From contig CALBTX010000027.1 of the NCBI GenBank assembly GCA_937967685.1, positions 1 through 15,113 of the forward strand: 15,113 bases of DNA, in the 5' to 3' direction. Numbering within the stretch: position 1 is the first letter of the stretch; each line of letters begins with the position of its first letter. A program made the position numbers and the translations under genes. This document shows positions 1 to 7,166 of the stretch, in pieces. This stretch comes from an uncultured Bacillaceae bacterium. Lineage in GTDB: Bacteria > Bacillota > Bacilli > Caldalkalibacillales > Caldalkalibacillaceae. The notes beneath the pieces were generated by a model, which saw only the letters and a list, made by a program, of their open reading frames with translations, ran no database searches and was not told where the DNA came from.

Positions 1-1275
1 AAAGGTTCCGGCATGAGTGCCTTAGCTCAAATTTTGGATGATCTTGGATATGATGTACAAGGTTCTGATGTAGAAAAGACATATTTTACCCAAAAACCTC
101 TGGAAGAAAAAGGAATTCCCATTTTTCCTTTTTCTGCTAAAAATATTAAACAAGATCTGCAAGTGATTGCTTCGGCTGCGTTTGGTAACGATCATGTAGA
201 ATGGGTGCGGGCTCAGGAACTCAAAGTTCCCGTCAAGCGTTATTATGAATTTCTGGGGGAATTTGCTGAAAATTTCACGAGCATTGCTGTCACGGGAACC
301 CATGGCAAAACATCCACCACAGGGATGCTCTCCCACGTGTTAAAAGCGGTTCGACCGACGACTTTTTTAATTGGAGATGGAACGGGAAAAGGCGAGAAGA
401 ACAGTCAATATTTTGCCTTTGAAGCCTGTGAATATCGCAGACATTTCTTGGCGTACAAACCGGATTATTTAATTATCACCAATATTGATTTTGACCATCC
501 AGATTATTTTAAGGGTATTGAAGACGTCATGGACGCTTTCCATACTCTGGCCACACAAGTCAAGCGGGCGATCGTCGGCTGCGGGGACGATCCGCACGTC
601 CGCCGCTTAAATCCAGCTGTCCCTCTGCTCACTTATGGTTTAAACGATAATAATGATTTGCAGGCAAAAAATGTGCGTAACAATGGTACAGGGATGACCT
701 TTGACGTTGTTTGTCGAGGGGATGATCTCGGCTCATTTTCCATCCCGCTGTACGGGATGCATAATGTATTGAATACATTGTCCGTTATTGGCTTATGTAT
801 GTGCGAAAATTATCCGCTTGATATGGTCAAACAGCAGCTGATGACCTTTGGAGGAGTTAAAAGAAGATTTTCGGAAAAGGTTTTGAACGACAATATCATT
901 ATTGACGATTATGCTCATCATCCCACAGAAATTAGAGCGACGATAGAAGCAGTCAGGACTAAATACCCGAATAGAAGGTTGGTTTCCATTTTCCAACCGC
1001 ATACGTTTACAAGAACGAAAATGTTTTTGGATGAATTTGCAGATTCGCTGTCCGGTGCAGATGAAGTTTATTTGTGTGATATTTTTGGCTCTGCCCGGGA
1101 GAAAAACGGTAATTTGAGGATCGATGATCTGTTGCAAAAAATACCAGCTTCAAAATTTATTTCTGAAGATAGTGTTGATCAGCTGCAAAAGTATTCTGAT
1201 GCTGTTCTTCTATTTATGGGTGCCGGGGACATCCAAAAAGTGCAGCATGCGTTCGAAAATTTGACGGTTGTTTGA
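1..1275 (+). CDS. murC: UDP-N-acetylmuramate--L-alanine ligase (5' truncated)
   Basis: Cytoplasmic Mur ligase that joins L-alanine to UDP-MurNAc with ATP, the first step of the peptidoglycan stem peptide. The reading frame is open from base 1: the visible codons begin K-G-S-G-M, matching the family's N-terminal G-x-K-G-S-G-M nucleotide-binding loop. The first ATG (base 13) is therefore internal, and roughly eight to ten residues lie outside the window. In the 424 visible residues I see the ATP P-loop GTHGKTST (about 99-106), the MurC signature DDYAHHPTE (about 302-310) and FQPHTFTR (about 331-338), so MurC is favoured over MurD/E/F. The C-terminus looks complete. The stop codon lies inside the first copy of a 21-bp direct repeat. 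The gene is probably unrelated to the catabolic genes downstream. Confidence 0.96.
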   Translation, partial: KGSGMSALAQILDDLGYDVQGSDVEKTYFTQKPLEEKGIPIFPFSAKNIKQDLQVIASAAFGNDHVEWVRAQELKVPVKRYYEFLGEFAENFTSIAVTGTHGKTSTTGMLSHVLKAVRPTTFLIGDGTGKGEKNSQYFAFEACEYRRHFLAYKPDYLIITNIDFDHPDYFKGIEDVMDAFHTLATQVKRAIVGCGDDPHVRRLNPAVPLLTYGLNDNNDLQAKNVRNNGTGMTFDVVCRGDDLGSFSIPLYGMHNVLNTLSVIGLCMCENYPLDMVKQQLMTFGGVKRRFSEKVLNDNIIIDDYAHHPTEIRATIEAVRTKYPNRRLVSIFQPHTFTRTKMFLDEFADSLSGADEVYLCDIFGSAREKNGNLRIDDLLQKIPASKFISEDSVDQLQKYSDAVLLFMGAGDIQKVQHAFENLTVV

Positions 1276-1303
1276 TGAGTTGAAATTTGACGGTTGTTTG
1301 ATG
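1257..1303 (+). repeat. 21-bp direct repeat at the end of murC, period 26
   Basis: AAATTTGACGGTTGTTTGATG occurs at 1257-1277 and again, identically, at 1283-1303. The first copy holds the last murC codons and its TGA stop; the second lies in the gap before the lipoprotein gene. This reads as a recent tandem duplication of the 3' end of murC. The second copy contains an in-frame TTG (1294) that could be mistaken for the start of the next gene. Confidence 0.9.
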
Positions 1304-1338
1304 TGGCTTGGGGCGGTTTGCGAAGGGGGACATTCAGC

Positions 1339-2361
1339 ATGGGAATGAAAGCGGGTTTATGGATTGGCCTGCTCATGCTGCTCATTTTGACGGCATGTAT
1401 GGCTGACGGACAAGGAAGGCAACCTGTCGACGAAAATGATGAACAACTTAGACAAGATCATGAATCCGTTACAGATCAAACAGCGGATGAATTTGGCACA
1501 GCGGATGAATCCGTTACAGATCAAACAGCGGATGAATTCAGCCCAATGTTTTCACACATCCACGGCCTGGCCTATGGTTTAAATGAACCTTACGATTTAT
1601 ATGTGAGTACGAATGACGGTCTGATACAAATCACTGCATCGAACGAGTGGCAATGGACGGCTGATCCCCATCATCGGCACGATTTGGTATCCTTTAAAGT
1701 CCAGGACACGGATACGCTGATTGCCAGCGGTCATCCAGCTGAACAATCGGATCTGCAAGAACCTTTAGGCATCGTTGTCAGCAAAAACCAAGGAGCGACC
1801 TGGGAACCTGTTGCCTTGCATGGAGAGGTTCATTTTCAGGTATTGGACATGAATGCTGGTGATCCTTCTATTCTGTACGGTTTAGCCGACCAAGAATTTG
1901 CATTTTATCAATCGACAAATGGTGGGCTTTCTTGGGAAAAAATAAAAACTGAACGTCTGTCCCCGGACACACATGCTCTCGTTTCTGACCCCGGTCGTCC
2001 GGAATCTTTATTAGCCGGTACCCCGAAAGGCATTTTAACGTCGGATGACGGCGGAAAGACATGGGAAATGTTTAATCCGAACCTGACTTTTGTGGGCATC
2101 CAAGCGCTCCCCAGTCAACCGGGCCTGATTGTCGCCTATTTGTTGGGCGACATGGAAGGATTAATGATGAGCGAGGACTTTGGCCAGACGTGGAGTTCAT
2201 TAAATTTTACCATAGAGAATGACGCTGTCTCCGCGATTGCCGTCCATCCCGAAGAGGCGAACACTTTTGCCGTGGGTACTTTGGAAGCAAGCATTTATTT
2301 GACGAAAGATGGCGGGGAACAATGGATTCAATTGGCTGAATCGGGAAGACCGATCGAGTGA
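1339..2361 (+). CDS. BNR/Asp-box beta-propeller lipoprotein (F510_1955-like)
   Basis: Predicted membrane-anchored extracellular protein of 340 residues. I place the start at ATG 1339: it has the ribosome binding site GAAGGGGG (1322-1329) nine bases upstream and gives a clean lipoprotein signal, a hydrophobic stretch followed by the lipobox L-T-A-C with Cys20. The TTG at 1294 would add 15 residues and has no good ribosome binding site. After the Cys comes an acidic linker (about 21-70) with a 15-residue repeat. Then Asp-box motifs of the type S-x-D-x-G-x-T-W appear near residues 148, 192, 234, 278 and 321 (SKNQGATW, STNGGLSW, TSDDGGKTW, SEDFGQTW, TKDGGEQW). The near-constant 43-residue spacing indicates beta-propeller blades of the sialidase/sortilin/YCF48 type. 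The substrate is unknown, and annotation as a glycosyl hydrolase would rest on fold only. It lies 63 bp after murC and 49 bp before the next gene, so an operon is possible. Confidence 0.85.
   Translation: MGMKAGLWIGLLMLLILTACMADGQGRQPVDENDEQLRQDHESVTDQTADEFGTADESVTDQTADEFSPMFSHIHGLAYGLNEPYDLYVSTNDGLIQITASNEWQWTADPHHRHDLVSFKVQDTDTLIASGHPAEQSDLQEPLGIVVSKNQGATWEPVALHGEVHFQVLDMNAGDPSILYGLADQEFAFYQSTNGGLSWEKIKTERLSPDTHALVSDPGRPESLLAGTPKGILTSDDGGKTWEMFNPNLTFVGIQALPSQPGLIVAYLLGDMEGLMMSEDFGQTWSSLNFTIENDAVSAIAVHPEEANTFAVGTLEASIYLTKDGGEQWIQLAESGRPIE
1460..1538 (+). repeat. 34-bp in-frame direct repeat (period 45) in lipoprotein linker
   Basis: The 34 bases at 1460-1493 recur identically at 1505-1538. 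The 45-bp period is a multiple of three, so the duplication adds a second copy of the 15-residue unit ESVTDQTADEFGTAD without disturbing the frame. It lies in the acidic, low-complexity spacer between the lipidated Cys and the propeller, where length changes should be tolerated. Confidence 0.9.
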
Positions 2362-2410
2362 GCCCATCGATCGCTTCCCTAAACGTCCTTATGTTGGGAG
2401 AGAGGTTAAT

Positions 2411-2989
2411 GTGATTTATACTGTTTATCGGGGTATCGCCTTTGAGGAAGCCATCTCTGTCGTGCACAAACAAAAATATGAAGAGGATGAGCGAAGAAAT
2501 TTCAACAATGGTGTGGCCGCCAAAGCCGTTTTTGGCTCGGGCATTTATTTGGTCAGTGATCTGGAAATGGCCTCTCAGTACGCATTTTGCCATGCGGAGG
2601 CCAGGCATGATTTTGCCGCCGTGCTCGTTCAACAATTAACGTATGAATATCCGTTGATTTTGGATGACAATTATGGCGAAGGCGCCTTGAGAACCGATGC
2701 TTTAGCTTGGAAGTACCCGGACGGAAATTATCCCCCTTTCGCCCTGAGTGAGGATCCTTTAAAAATCATCAGCTGGACGGGGGAAGTGATCAAAGCGTTT
2801 GTTTTACATTTGGGTTATGATGGCATCGTTTATTATGTACATAAAGATCTTGTCTACTTTGTCTCCTATTTTCCGGAGCAGCAAATCCGCGATGTTCACA
2901 TTGATTTTGTGTTTAATATTGAGCATTTAAAAGAGGCAAGCATATATGAGCTAAGGAAGAGATATAAAGAACAGAATAAATTTTCTTAA
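2411..2989 (+). CDS. Unrecognised protein, ADP-ribosyltransferase-like fold suspected
   Basis: I do not recognise a named family. I choose GTG 2411 (192 residues) because GGAGAGAGG lies about five bases upstream and the protein then begins directly at the conserved-looking MIYTVYRG. An in-frame ATG at 2309 would add 34 residues, overlap the lipoprotein gene and have a weak ribosome binding site. Three stretches recall the ART/PARP fold: Y-R-G (6-8), like the first NAD-binding strand; F-G-S-G-I-Y-L-V-S-D-L-E-M-A-S-Q-Y-A (41-58), like the G-x-G-x-Y-F-x-(8)-A-x-x-Y motif of PARPs and phage polyvalent ARTs; and GYDGIVYY followed by YFVSYFPEQQI (135-159), like the C-terminal D-G-I plus F-x-P-x-Q-I of those ARTs. 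A C-terminal charged helix follows. No signal peptide or membrane segment is seen. The fold is an inference from motif order; the activity is unproven. Confidence 0.7.
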   Translation: MIYTVYRGIAFEEAISVVHKQKYEEDERRNFNNGVAAKAVFGSGIYLVSDLEMASQYAFCHAEARHDFAAVLVQQLTYEYPLILDDNYGEGALRTDALAWKYPDGNYPPFALSEDPLKIISWTGEVIKAFVLHLGYDGIVYYVHKDLVYFVSYFPEQQIRDVHIDFVFNIEHLKEASIYELRKRYKEQNKFS

Positions 2990-3174
2990 TCATGCGTCTA
3001 TGTTGTTTTTTCTGTATGCTGCACTCGCCTTGATACCGTAATTTTTGTACAGTTCAGAGTCAATATTTTTAACATTTTGTCTAATGTATATATTCCTCGC
3101 TGCATGTATACTTTAATTATAATCCTCATGCCACAGATGTTTGGTGGATGTGAAAGGGAAGAGGTGAGGATGGA
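2990..3174 (+). promoter_or_regulatory. AT-rich leader before ald, promoter not resolved
   Basis: 185 bp without a gene. A perfect TATAAT lies at 3118-3123 and a TATACT at 3107-3112, but neither has a convincing -35 box 16-18 bp upstream; an activator-dependent promoter is possible. No terminator hairpin with a T run is seen after the upstream gene. The strong ribosome binding site GAGGTGAGG (3161-3169) serves ald. Confidence 0.35.
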
Positions 3175-4281
3175 TTGATTGTCGGGGTACCGAAAGAAAT
3201 TAAAAATCATGAATATCGGGTGGCGATGACGCCGGCTGGCGTCACTGATTTCGTTCGCCACGGACATGAAGTACTGATTGAAAGCGGCGCAGGGATGGGC
3301 AGCGGTTTTGCTGATGAAAGCTATCAAAATGCAGGAGCGCGAGTGCTGACCTCGGCAGATCAAGTTTGGCGATCGGCAGACATGATTCTTAAAGTGAAAG
3401 AGCCCCTGGAGCAAGAATATCAGTATTTTCGGGAAAACCAGATCATTTTCACGTTTTTACATTTAGCGGCCGCAGGAGACCTTGTTCATCAGTTGGTGAA
3501 TCAGAAAGTGACGGCGATTGCCTATGAAACGGTTCAACTTGAAGACGGGTCGCTTCCTTTGCTGACCCCGATGAGTGAAGTGGCGGGCCGAATGTCCGTT
3601 CAAATCGGCGCTCAATTTTTGGAAAAATCCAAAGGAGGTAGCGGTGTTCTGCTCGGCGGCGTTCCCGGTGTGCCTCCCGGGCATGTCGTCATTATCGGAG
3701 GAGGCATTGTCGGAACCAATGCGGCCAAGATCGCCTCGGGATTGAGGGCGAAAGTGACCATTTTGGAAAATAACCCGAAGCGTTTAAGAGAATTGGAAGA
3801 TTTGTTTGGCGGACGGATCCAGGTGATCATGTCCAACACCTATAATATTGCAAAAGCGGTGGCCGATGCCGATTTGCTTATCGGCGCTGTATTGCTGCCC
3901 GGAGCCAAAGCCCCCCAACTGGTCACCAAAGAGATGGTCCGCCAAATGAAACACGGATCTGTCATTGTTGACGTTGCTGTGGACCAAGGTGGGTGTATAG
4001 AAACGGTCGATCGTGTCACAACTCATGATCAGCCGACTTATGTTAAATATGGCATCATCCATTATTGCGTCCCCAATATTCCCGGCGCCGTTCCAAATAC
4101 ATCGACGCTGGCTTTAACGAATGTGACTTTGCCTTATGCGCTGCAACTGGCCAATAAAGGCGTCAAAAAAGCCATTGAAGACAATGAAGCACTTCGAAAA
4201 GGGGTCAACGTTATGAATGGAATGGTCACGAATGAAGTGATCGCACGCACTTTTCAACTGACACCGGGATCCATCCGTTAA
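3175..4281 (+). CDS. ald: Alanine dehydrogenase
   Basis: NAD-dependent oxidative deamination of L-alanine to pyruvate and ammonium, cytoplasmic. The start is TTG 3175, five bases after GAGGTGAGG; the resulting MIVGVPKEIKNHEYRV is the canonical N-terminus. At 368 residues it is a usual family length. The pyruvate-binding Arg15 and Lys75 (in KVKEP) and the catalytic His96 (in FTFLHLA) are at the positions known for the family. The Rossmann motif GGGIVG is near 175-180, and the conserved HYCVPNIPGAVPNTST lies in the C-terminal half. The omega-aminotransferase gene starts 81 bp downstream. Since that enzyme probably makes L-alanine from pyruvate, Ald would recycle pyruvate and release ammonium, pulling the transamination forward. 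Ald also serves general alanine use and sporulation metabolism in Bacillus. Confidence 0.96.
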   Translation: MIVGVPKEIKNHEYRVAMTPAGVTDFVRHGHEVLIESGAGMGSGFADESYQNAGARVLTSADQVWRSADMILKVKEPLEQEYQYFRENQIIFTFLHLAAAGDLVHQLVNQKVTAIAYETVQLEDGSLPLLTPMSEVAGRMSVQIGAQFLEKSKGGSGVLLGGVPGVPPGHVVIIGGGIVGTNAAKIASGLRAKVTILENNPKRLRELEDLFGGRIQVIMSNTYNIAKAVADADLLIGAVLLPGAKAPQLVTKEMVRQMKHGSVIVDVAVDQGGCIETVDRVTTHDQPTYVKYGIIHYCVPNIPGAVPNTSTLALTNVTLPYALQLANKGVKKAIEDNEALRKGVNVMNGMVTNEVIARTFQLTPGSIR

Positions 4282-4362
4282 CGAGCATAGGTGTGCATCG
4301 GTAGATGTTTGTTTGAATATGGATAAATAAATCACATCTTTCATTTTAGAGGGAGGAGAAAC

Positions 4363-5724
4363 ATGTTGCACCTTAATGAAAACGTATCCACGGCCATTTT
4401 GGAGAAAGACAAAAAATATATCTGGCATCACATTTCCCCTTACAAAGAAAATGCCGCACCGCTGGTGATCAAAGAAGGGAAAGGGTCATGGGTGACAGAT
4501 ATCGAGGGGAAACGTTATTTGGACGGCATGTCTGGATTATGGTGTGTCAATGTCGGCTACGGTCGTGAAGAATTGGCTCAGGCAGCTTATGAACAATTGA
4601 AAACGTTACCTTACTTCCCGCTGACACAAAGCCATCTTCCGGCTATAGCATTAGCTGAAAAACTCAATGAGTGGCTGCAGGGCGATTATGTCATTTTCTT
4701 TTCCAACAGTGGATCCGAAGCGAACGAAGTCGCCTTTAAAATCGCCAGACAGTATCATCAGCAAAATGGGGAACCGTCCCGCCACAAATTTATCGCCCGG
4801 TATCGGGCTTATCACGGGAATTCGATGGGTTCTTTGGCAGCGACCGGACAAGCGAAAAGAAAATACAAATATGAACCGTTAGGTGGAGGGTTTCTCCATG
4901 TTCAACCGCCGGACAGTTATCGTCGTCCTGCTGGGCAAACGGTGGAGGAGTTTAATCTGCAATGTGCCCAAGCCATTGAAGACATGATCATTTGGGAAGC
5001 GAAAGAAACGGTTGCCGCTGTGATTATGGAACCGGTGATCACCGGCGGGGGCGTGATCGTTCCTCATCCACTGTACATGGAAAGGGTGCAAGAAATTTGT
5101 GATGCCCACGGCGTATTGCTGATTATCGATGAAGTGATTTGCGGCTTCGGTCGTCTCGGAAAGCCATTCGGCCACATGAACTTTCACGTCAAACCGGATA
5201 TCGTCACCATGGCCAAAGGTTTGACAAGTGCCTATCTTCCCTTGTCCGCCACGGCGGTAAGGAGGGACATTTACGAGGTCTTTCAGGATTCCGATGAATA
5301 TGGACACTTCCGGCATATCAATACATTTGGGGGCAATCCGGCGGCCTGCGCACTGGCATTAAAAAACTTGGAAATCATGGAAAAAGAACATTTGATAGAG
5401 CGTGCCAATGTGCTCGGAGATCGATTGAGGGCGGAAATGAAAGAATTGGAGGATCACCCGCATGTCGGAGATATCCGGGGTATTGGTTTTCTGTTAGGCA
5501 TGGAGCTTGTCGAAGATAAAGAAACGAAGACGCCGATTTCGGCTGAAAAAATCGGTCAAGTGATCGCTGAATGTAAGGCCAATGGGCTCATTGTCGGTAA
5601 AAACGGGGATACCGTGGCTGGTTTTGATAACGTTTTAACGCTGTCACCTCCGTTGTCCAGTACGGATGACGATCTAGATTTCATTATCAGCATATTGAAA
5701 AAAGCGCTTCGAACATTGGCTTAG
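4363..5724 (+). CDS. Class III omega-amino acid:pyruvate aminotransferase (beta-alanine or taurine)
   Basis: PLP enzyme of 453 residues, fold type I, class III. Visible motifs: GLWCVNVGYG near 60-70; the phosphate-binding SGSEAN (116-121); YHGNS; the PLP-nitrogen aspartate Asp256 in IIDEVICGFGR; and the Schiff-base lysine Lys285 in MAKGLTSAYLP. The start is ATG 4363 behind GAGGGAGGAG. The sequence resembles taurine:pyruvate and beta-alanine:pyruvate aminotransferases as I remember them (YPLTQSH-type segment, here YFPLTQSH). Substrate inference: the adjacent ald and the downstream preT/preA/hydA genes favour beta-alanine to malonate semialdehyde with alanine as co-product. Taurine is the main alternative, because taurine:pyruvate aminotransferase is also known to pair with alanine dehydrogenase. 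No sulfoacetaldehyde-processing gene is in the window. The last codons form the first of three degenerate repeats that continue past the stop. Confidence 0.88.
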   Translation: MLHLNENVSTAILEKDKKYIWHHISPYKENAAPLVIKEGKGSWVTDIEGKRYLDGMSGLWCVNVGYGREELAQAAYEQLKTLPYFPLTQSHLPAIALAEKLNEWLQGDYVIFFSNSGSEANEVAFKIARQYHQQNGEPSRHKFIARYRAYHGNSMGSLAATGQAKRKYKYEPLGGGFLHVQPPDSYRRPAGQTVEEFNLQCAQAIEDMIIWEAKETVAAVIMEPVITGGGVIVPHPLYMERVQEICDAHGVLLIIDEVICGFGRLGKPFGHMNFHVKPDIVTMAKGLTSAYLPLSATAVRRDIYEVFQDSDEYGHFRHINTFGGNPAACALALKNLEIMEKEHLIERANVLGDRLRAEMKELEDHPHVGDIRGIGFLLGMELVEDKETKTPISAEKIGQVIAECKANGLIVGKNGDTVAGFDNVLTLSPPLSSTDDDLDFIISILKKALRTLA

Positions 5725-5860
5725 GCCGTCCCGTCTGCTTCAAGCATGGGCATAGCGCCCGTGTCTAGCATTCGCTGTATCGAGCATTGGCTCAGGTCTT
5801 CCTCTTCATGTTTTGGCTAAGAAGCGTCCGTATTGAGCATTGGCTCAGGCCGTCGTCTCG
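5710..5860 (+). repeat. Degenerate repeats of the aminotransferase 3' end
   Basis: A unit of about 26 bp built on (C/T)GARCATTGGCTYAGG followed by a C/T/G-rich tail occurs at 5710-5735 (including the stop codon of the aminotransferase), 5781-5807 and 5834-5860. A weaker relative may lie near 5740-5750. Spacings differ (71 and 53 bp), so this is not a clean tandem array. A small hairpin, ATGGGC-ATAGC-GCCCGT (5746-5762), falls between copies one and two. No gene is supported here. Confidence 0.7.
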
Positions 5861-5914
5861 AACAAGGGGCGAAACGATTTGCCGGGCATCGTTCTTTCAA
5901 AATGCAAATCCTAC

Positions 5915-5960
5915 TGGTTTTCAACGTTTTTCAAGGGGATGGGCCGTGCGTTGGAAACCA
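5915..5960. repeat. 12-bp inverted repeat between convergent genes
   Basis: TGGTTTTCAACG (5915-5926) can pair with CGTTGGAAACCA (5949-5960), all Watson-Crick except one G-U, around a 22-base loop. It sits between the end of the aminotransferase and the end of the minus-strand pair, where a bidirectional terminator would be expected. Neither side has a T run, so intrinsic termination is not assured. Confidence 0.5.
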
Positions 5961-5983
5961 TAGGCTGATCGAAACCGACGGTG

Positions 5984-6373
5984 TCATTTGTCTTCCGATT
6001 TGTACTGAGCCAGCCCTTTTTTAAATACAGTTAAGAGCAGATCATGTTGGGTTTTGCTTTGAACATGTCTTTTGATTTCTTCCAGTTCGGAAACAAGTTC
6101 GGAATCGAGATGCAGATTCACCGTTTTGCCCTTATCTTTAGGCTGAATGAGGTAACCTTTCCCTTTCTTTTTCAATTCTCCTTCTATGATCATCTCATCA
6201 GAGAATACATGTTTGTCAGGAACAATGATTTGATTTCCTTTTAAAACAATGTATTTTAAGTCAGCGTCAAAGGACACGTGTAAAGTATTGTCCGCCTGGC
6301 GGTTGGCATCCCTGAGATGGCGGGCAATATGTTGATTTTCTAATGTATTAGGCATCTTTATGCTCGTTTTCAT
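5984..6373 (-). CDS. Small protein with ribbon-helix-helix-like C-terminus
   Basis: Not a family I can name. I place the start at the ATG whose first base is 6373 (129 residues, MKTSIKMPNTLENQ). It overlaps the end of the upstream minus-strand gene by 26 bases and has GGAGAG about 11 bases upstream; the next Met (codon 7) has no better site. The open frame extends further upstream, but that part is read through the other gene and looks like a shadow. The middle holds short beta-rich segments and a basic, Gly/Lys-rich turn (KKKGKGYL). Residues 83-129 look like a ribbon-helix-helix: strand KTVNLHL, helix DSELVSELEEIKRHV, then helix TQHDLLLTVFKKGLAQY. This suggests a dimeric DNA-binding protein, or an antitoxin-like one, though no toxin is visible next to it. 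Probably co-translated with the upstream gene. Confidence 0.68.
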   Translation of the reverse strand: MKTSIKMPNTLENQHIARHLRDANRQADNTLHVSFDADLKYIVLKGNQIIVPDKHVFSDEMIIEGELKKKGKGYLIQPKDKGKTVNLHLDSELVSELEEIKRHVQSKTQHDLLLTVFKKGLAQYKSEDK

Positions 6374-6911
6374 TGCACTTGTCACTCTCCTGCCTGATGC
6401 GCAGCAAATCGTTTTCGCGTACATGATGAACCACTTGACGGGATTTTTCCAGTTGAACGGTGTAGCAAAATTGATGCTCACCGAAATAAGCATCGACGAT
6501 GACCCCTTTTTCCCTGTTCGGCCGATTGTGCATGTGCACTCGATCCAAAATATCGAATTTTGGTTGCAAAAGTCCTTTTGATTGCAAAAATGAAAAGACT
6601 TCTTTTTTAGGGTATAGAAAGCGCTTTCTTCCTTGTTTGGAGCGTATGGCCCAAAATTTATCTTTCTCCAAAACGACTTGACCGAGATGTCCCTCATCAG
6701 CCCAACGTTTGATGGTCGACATATTGCTCTTTTTACCGGTTTGTTCATAGATGAGATCCAATATTTCCTTGGAAGAGATGTATCGTTTTCTTTCTTCTTC
6801 CTGCCTGATGACTTCATTTAATCGTTCCTGCAAATGTTGCCGTTGGCTTTCGCATTGTTTGATCGTATTTTCCAATTTTTCGATTTCCTTAAGAATATCT
6901 TCTTTTTTCAA
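6348..6911 (-). CDS. Coiled-coil/HTH-like protein, putative regulator
   Basis: Unrecognised 187-residue protein. I choose the TTG whose first base is 6911 because GGAGAG lies seven bases upstream (complement of 6919-6924). A TTG at 6962 is in frame but has no ribosome binding site. Residues 1-43 (MKKEDILKEIEKLENTIKQ onward) are highly charged and heptad-like, a probable coiled coil. Residues about 46-75 (SSKEILDLIYEQTG, then MSTIKRWADEG) look like a helix-turn-helix of the MerR/excisionase type. They are followed by a possible wing and a second helix (PKKEVFSFLQSKG, 101-113). The C-terminal part (about 119-172) looks beta-rich and SH3-like. The two genes form a bicistronic unit transcribed away from the pyrimidine operon and probably with their own promoter. 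A role as a local repressor is a guess from position. Confidence 0.72.
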   Translation of the reverse strand: MKKEDILKEIEKLENTIKQCESQRQHLQERLNEVIRQEEERKRYISSKEILDLIYEQTGKKSNMSTIKRWADEGHLGQVVLEKDKFWAIRSKQGRKRFLYPKKEVFSFLQSKGLLQPKFDILDRVHMHNRPNREKGVIVDAYFGEHQFCYTVQLEKSRQVVHHVRENDLLRIRQESDKCNENEHKDA

Positions 6912-6982
6912 AGCGATTCTCTCCAGTTGTTTAATGACTCTTAGCAATATTTTGAGGTACAAATGTGAATATTCCTCATATT

Positions 6983-7011
6983 ATTATACATTTGGCGAGG
7001 CTGACGATCAA
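6983..7011 (-). promoter_or_regulatory. SigA-type promoter for the minus-strand pair
   Basis: Read on the minus strand: -35 TTGATC (complement of 7006-7011), a 17-base spacer, and a perfect -10 TATAAT (complement of 6983-6988). The transcript would start about 65 bases before the TTG start at 6911. Confidence 0.6.
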
Positions 7012-7128
7012 CGAGTATAAATAACTAGTTTTCCTCGTCAATGGTTGTTCTTGAATATATTTTTGAAAAACATTTAACAAGGTATTATTGTTTATATTCA
7101 TTAATATATAAATTATAAATAAATCGTA

Positions 7129-7157
7129 TTGAAATAAGTATAATGATATTATAAAAT
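7129..7157 (+). promoter_or_regulatory. Candidate promoter of the pyrimidine catabolic operon
   Basis: -35 TTGAAA (7129-7134), 17-base spacer, -10 TAAAAT (7152-7157), in a very AT-rich leader. A perfect TATAAT at 7139-7144 is an alternative -10 but lacks a -35 box. The aldehyde dehydrogenase TTG start follows about 78 bp later. The leader also contains CAAATC (7175-7180) paired with GATTTG (7200-7205). AT-richness makes chance matches likely. Confidence 0.45.
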
Positions 7158-7166
7158 AAATATCAT
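7143..7166. promoter_or_regulatory. Perfect inverted repeat overlapping the -10, candidate operator
   Basis: ATGATATT (7143-7150) and AATATCAT (7159-7166) form a perfect 8-bp dyad with an 8-base spacer, covering the candidate -10 element. Binding here should block transcription of the downstream operon. The cognate protein is unknown; the divergent HTH/RHH pair are the nearest candidates. Confidence 0.45.

Noticed and set aside
4282..4362. Terminator between ald and the aminotransferase
   Set aside because: Only AGATGT/ACATCT can pair, across about 29 bases, without a GC-rich stem; too weak to support termination.
5710..5860. CRISPR or insertion-sequence end
   Set aside because: Only three degenerate copies with unequal gaps, no transposase, no target-site duplication and clear relation to the adjacent gene end.
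5833..6024. Plus-strand open frame after the aminotransferase
   Set aside because: It begins in the repeat region, lacks a ribosome binding site and recognisable composition, and runs into the 3' end of the minus-strand gene.
6374..6817. Upstream extension of the RHH-like minus-strand gene
   Set aside because: It is read through the HTH-like gene in another frame; the translated part looks like shadow sequence, and the overlapping ATG at 6373 gives a normal gene junction.
6751..7020. Plus-strand open frame opposite the HTH-like gene
   Set aside because: Cys/Ser/Phe-rich composition typical of an antisense shadow of a Lys/Glu-rich coiled-coil gene; no ribosome binding site.
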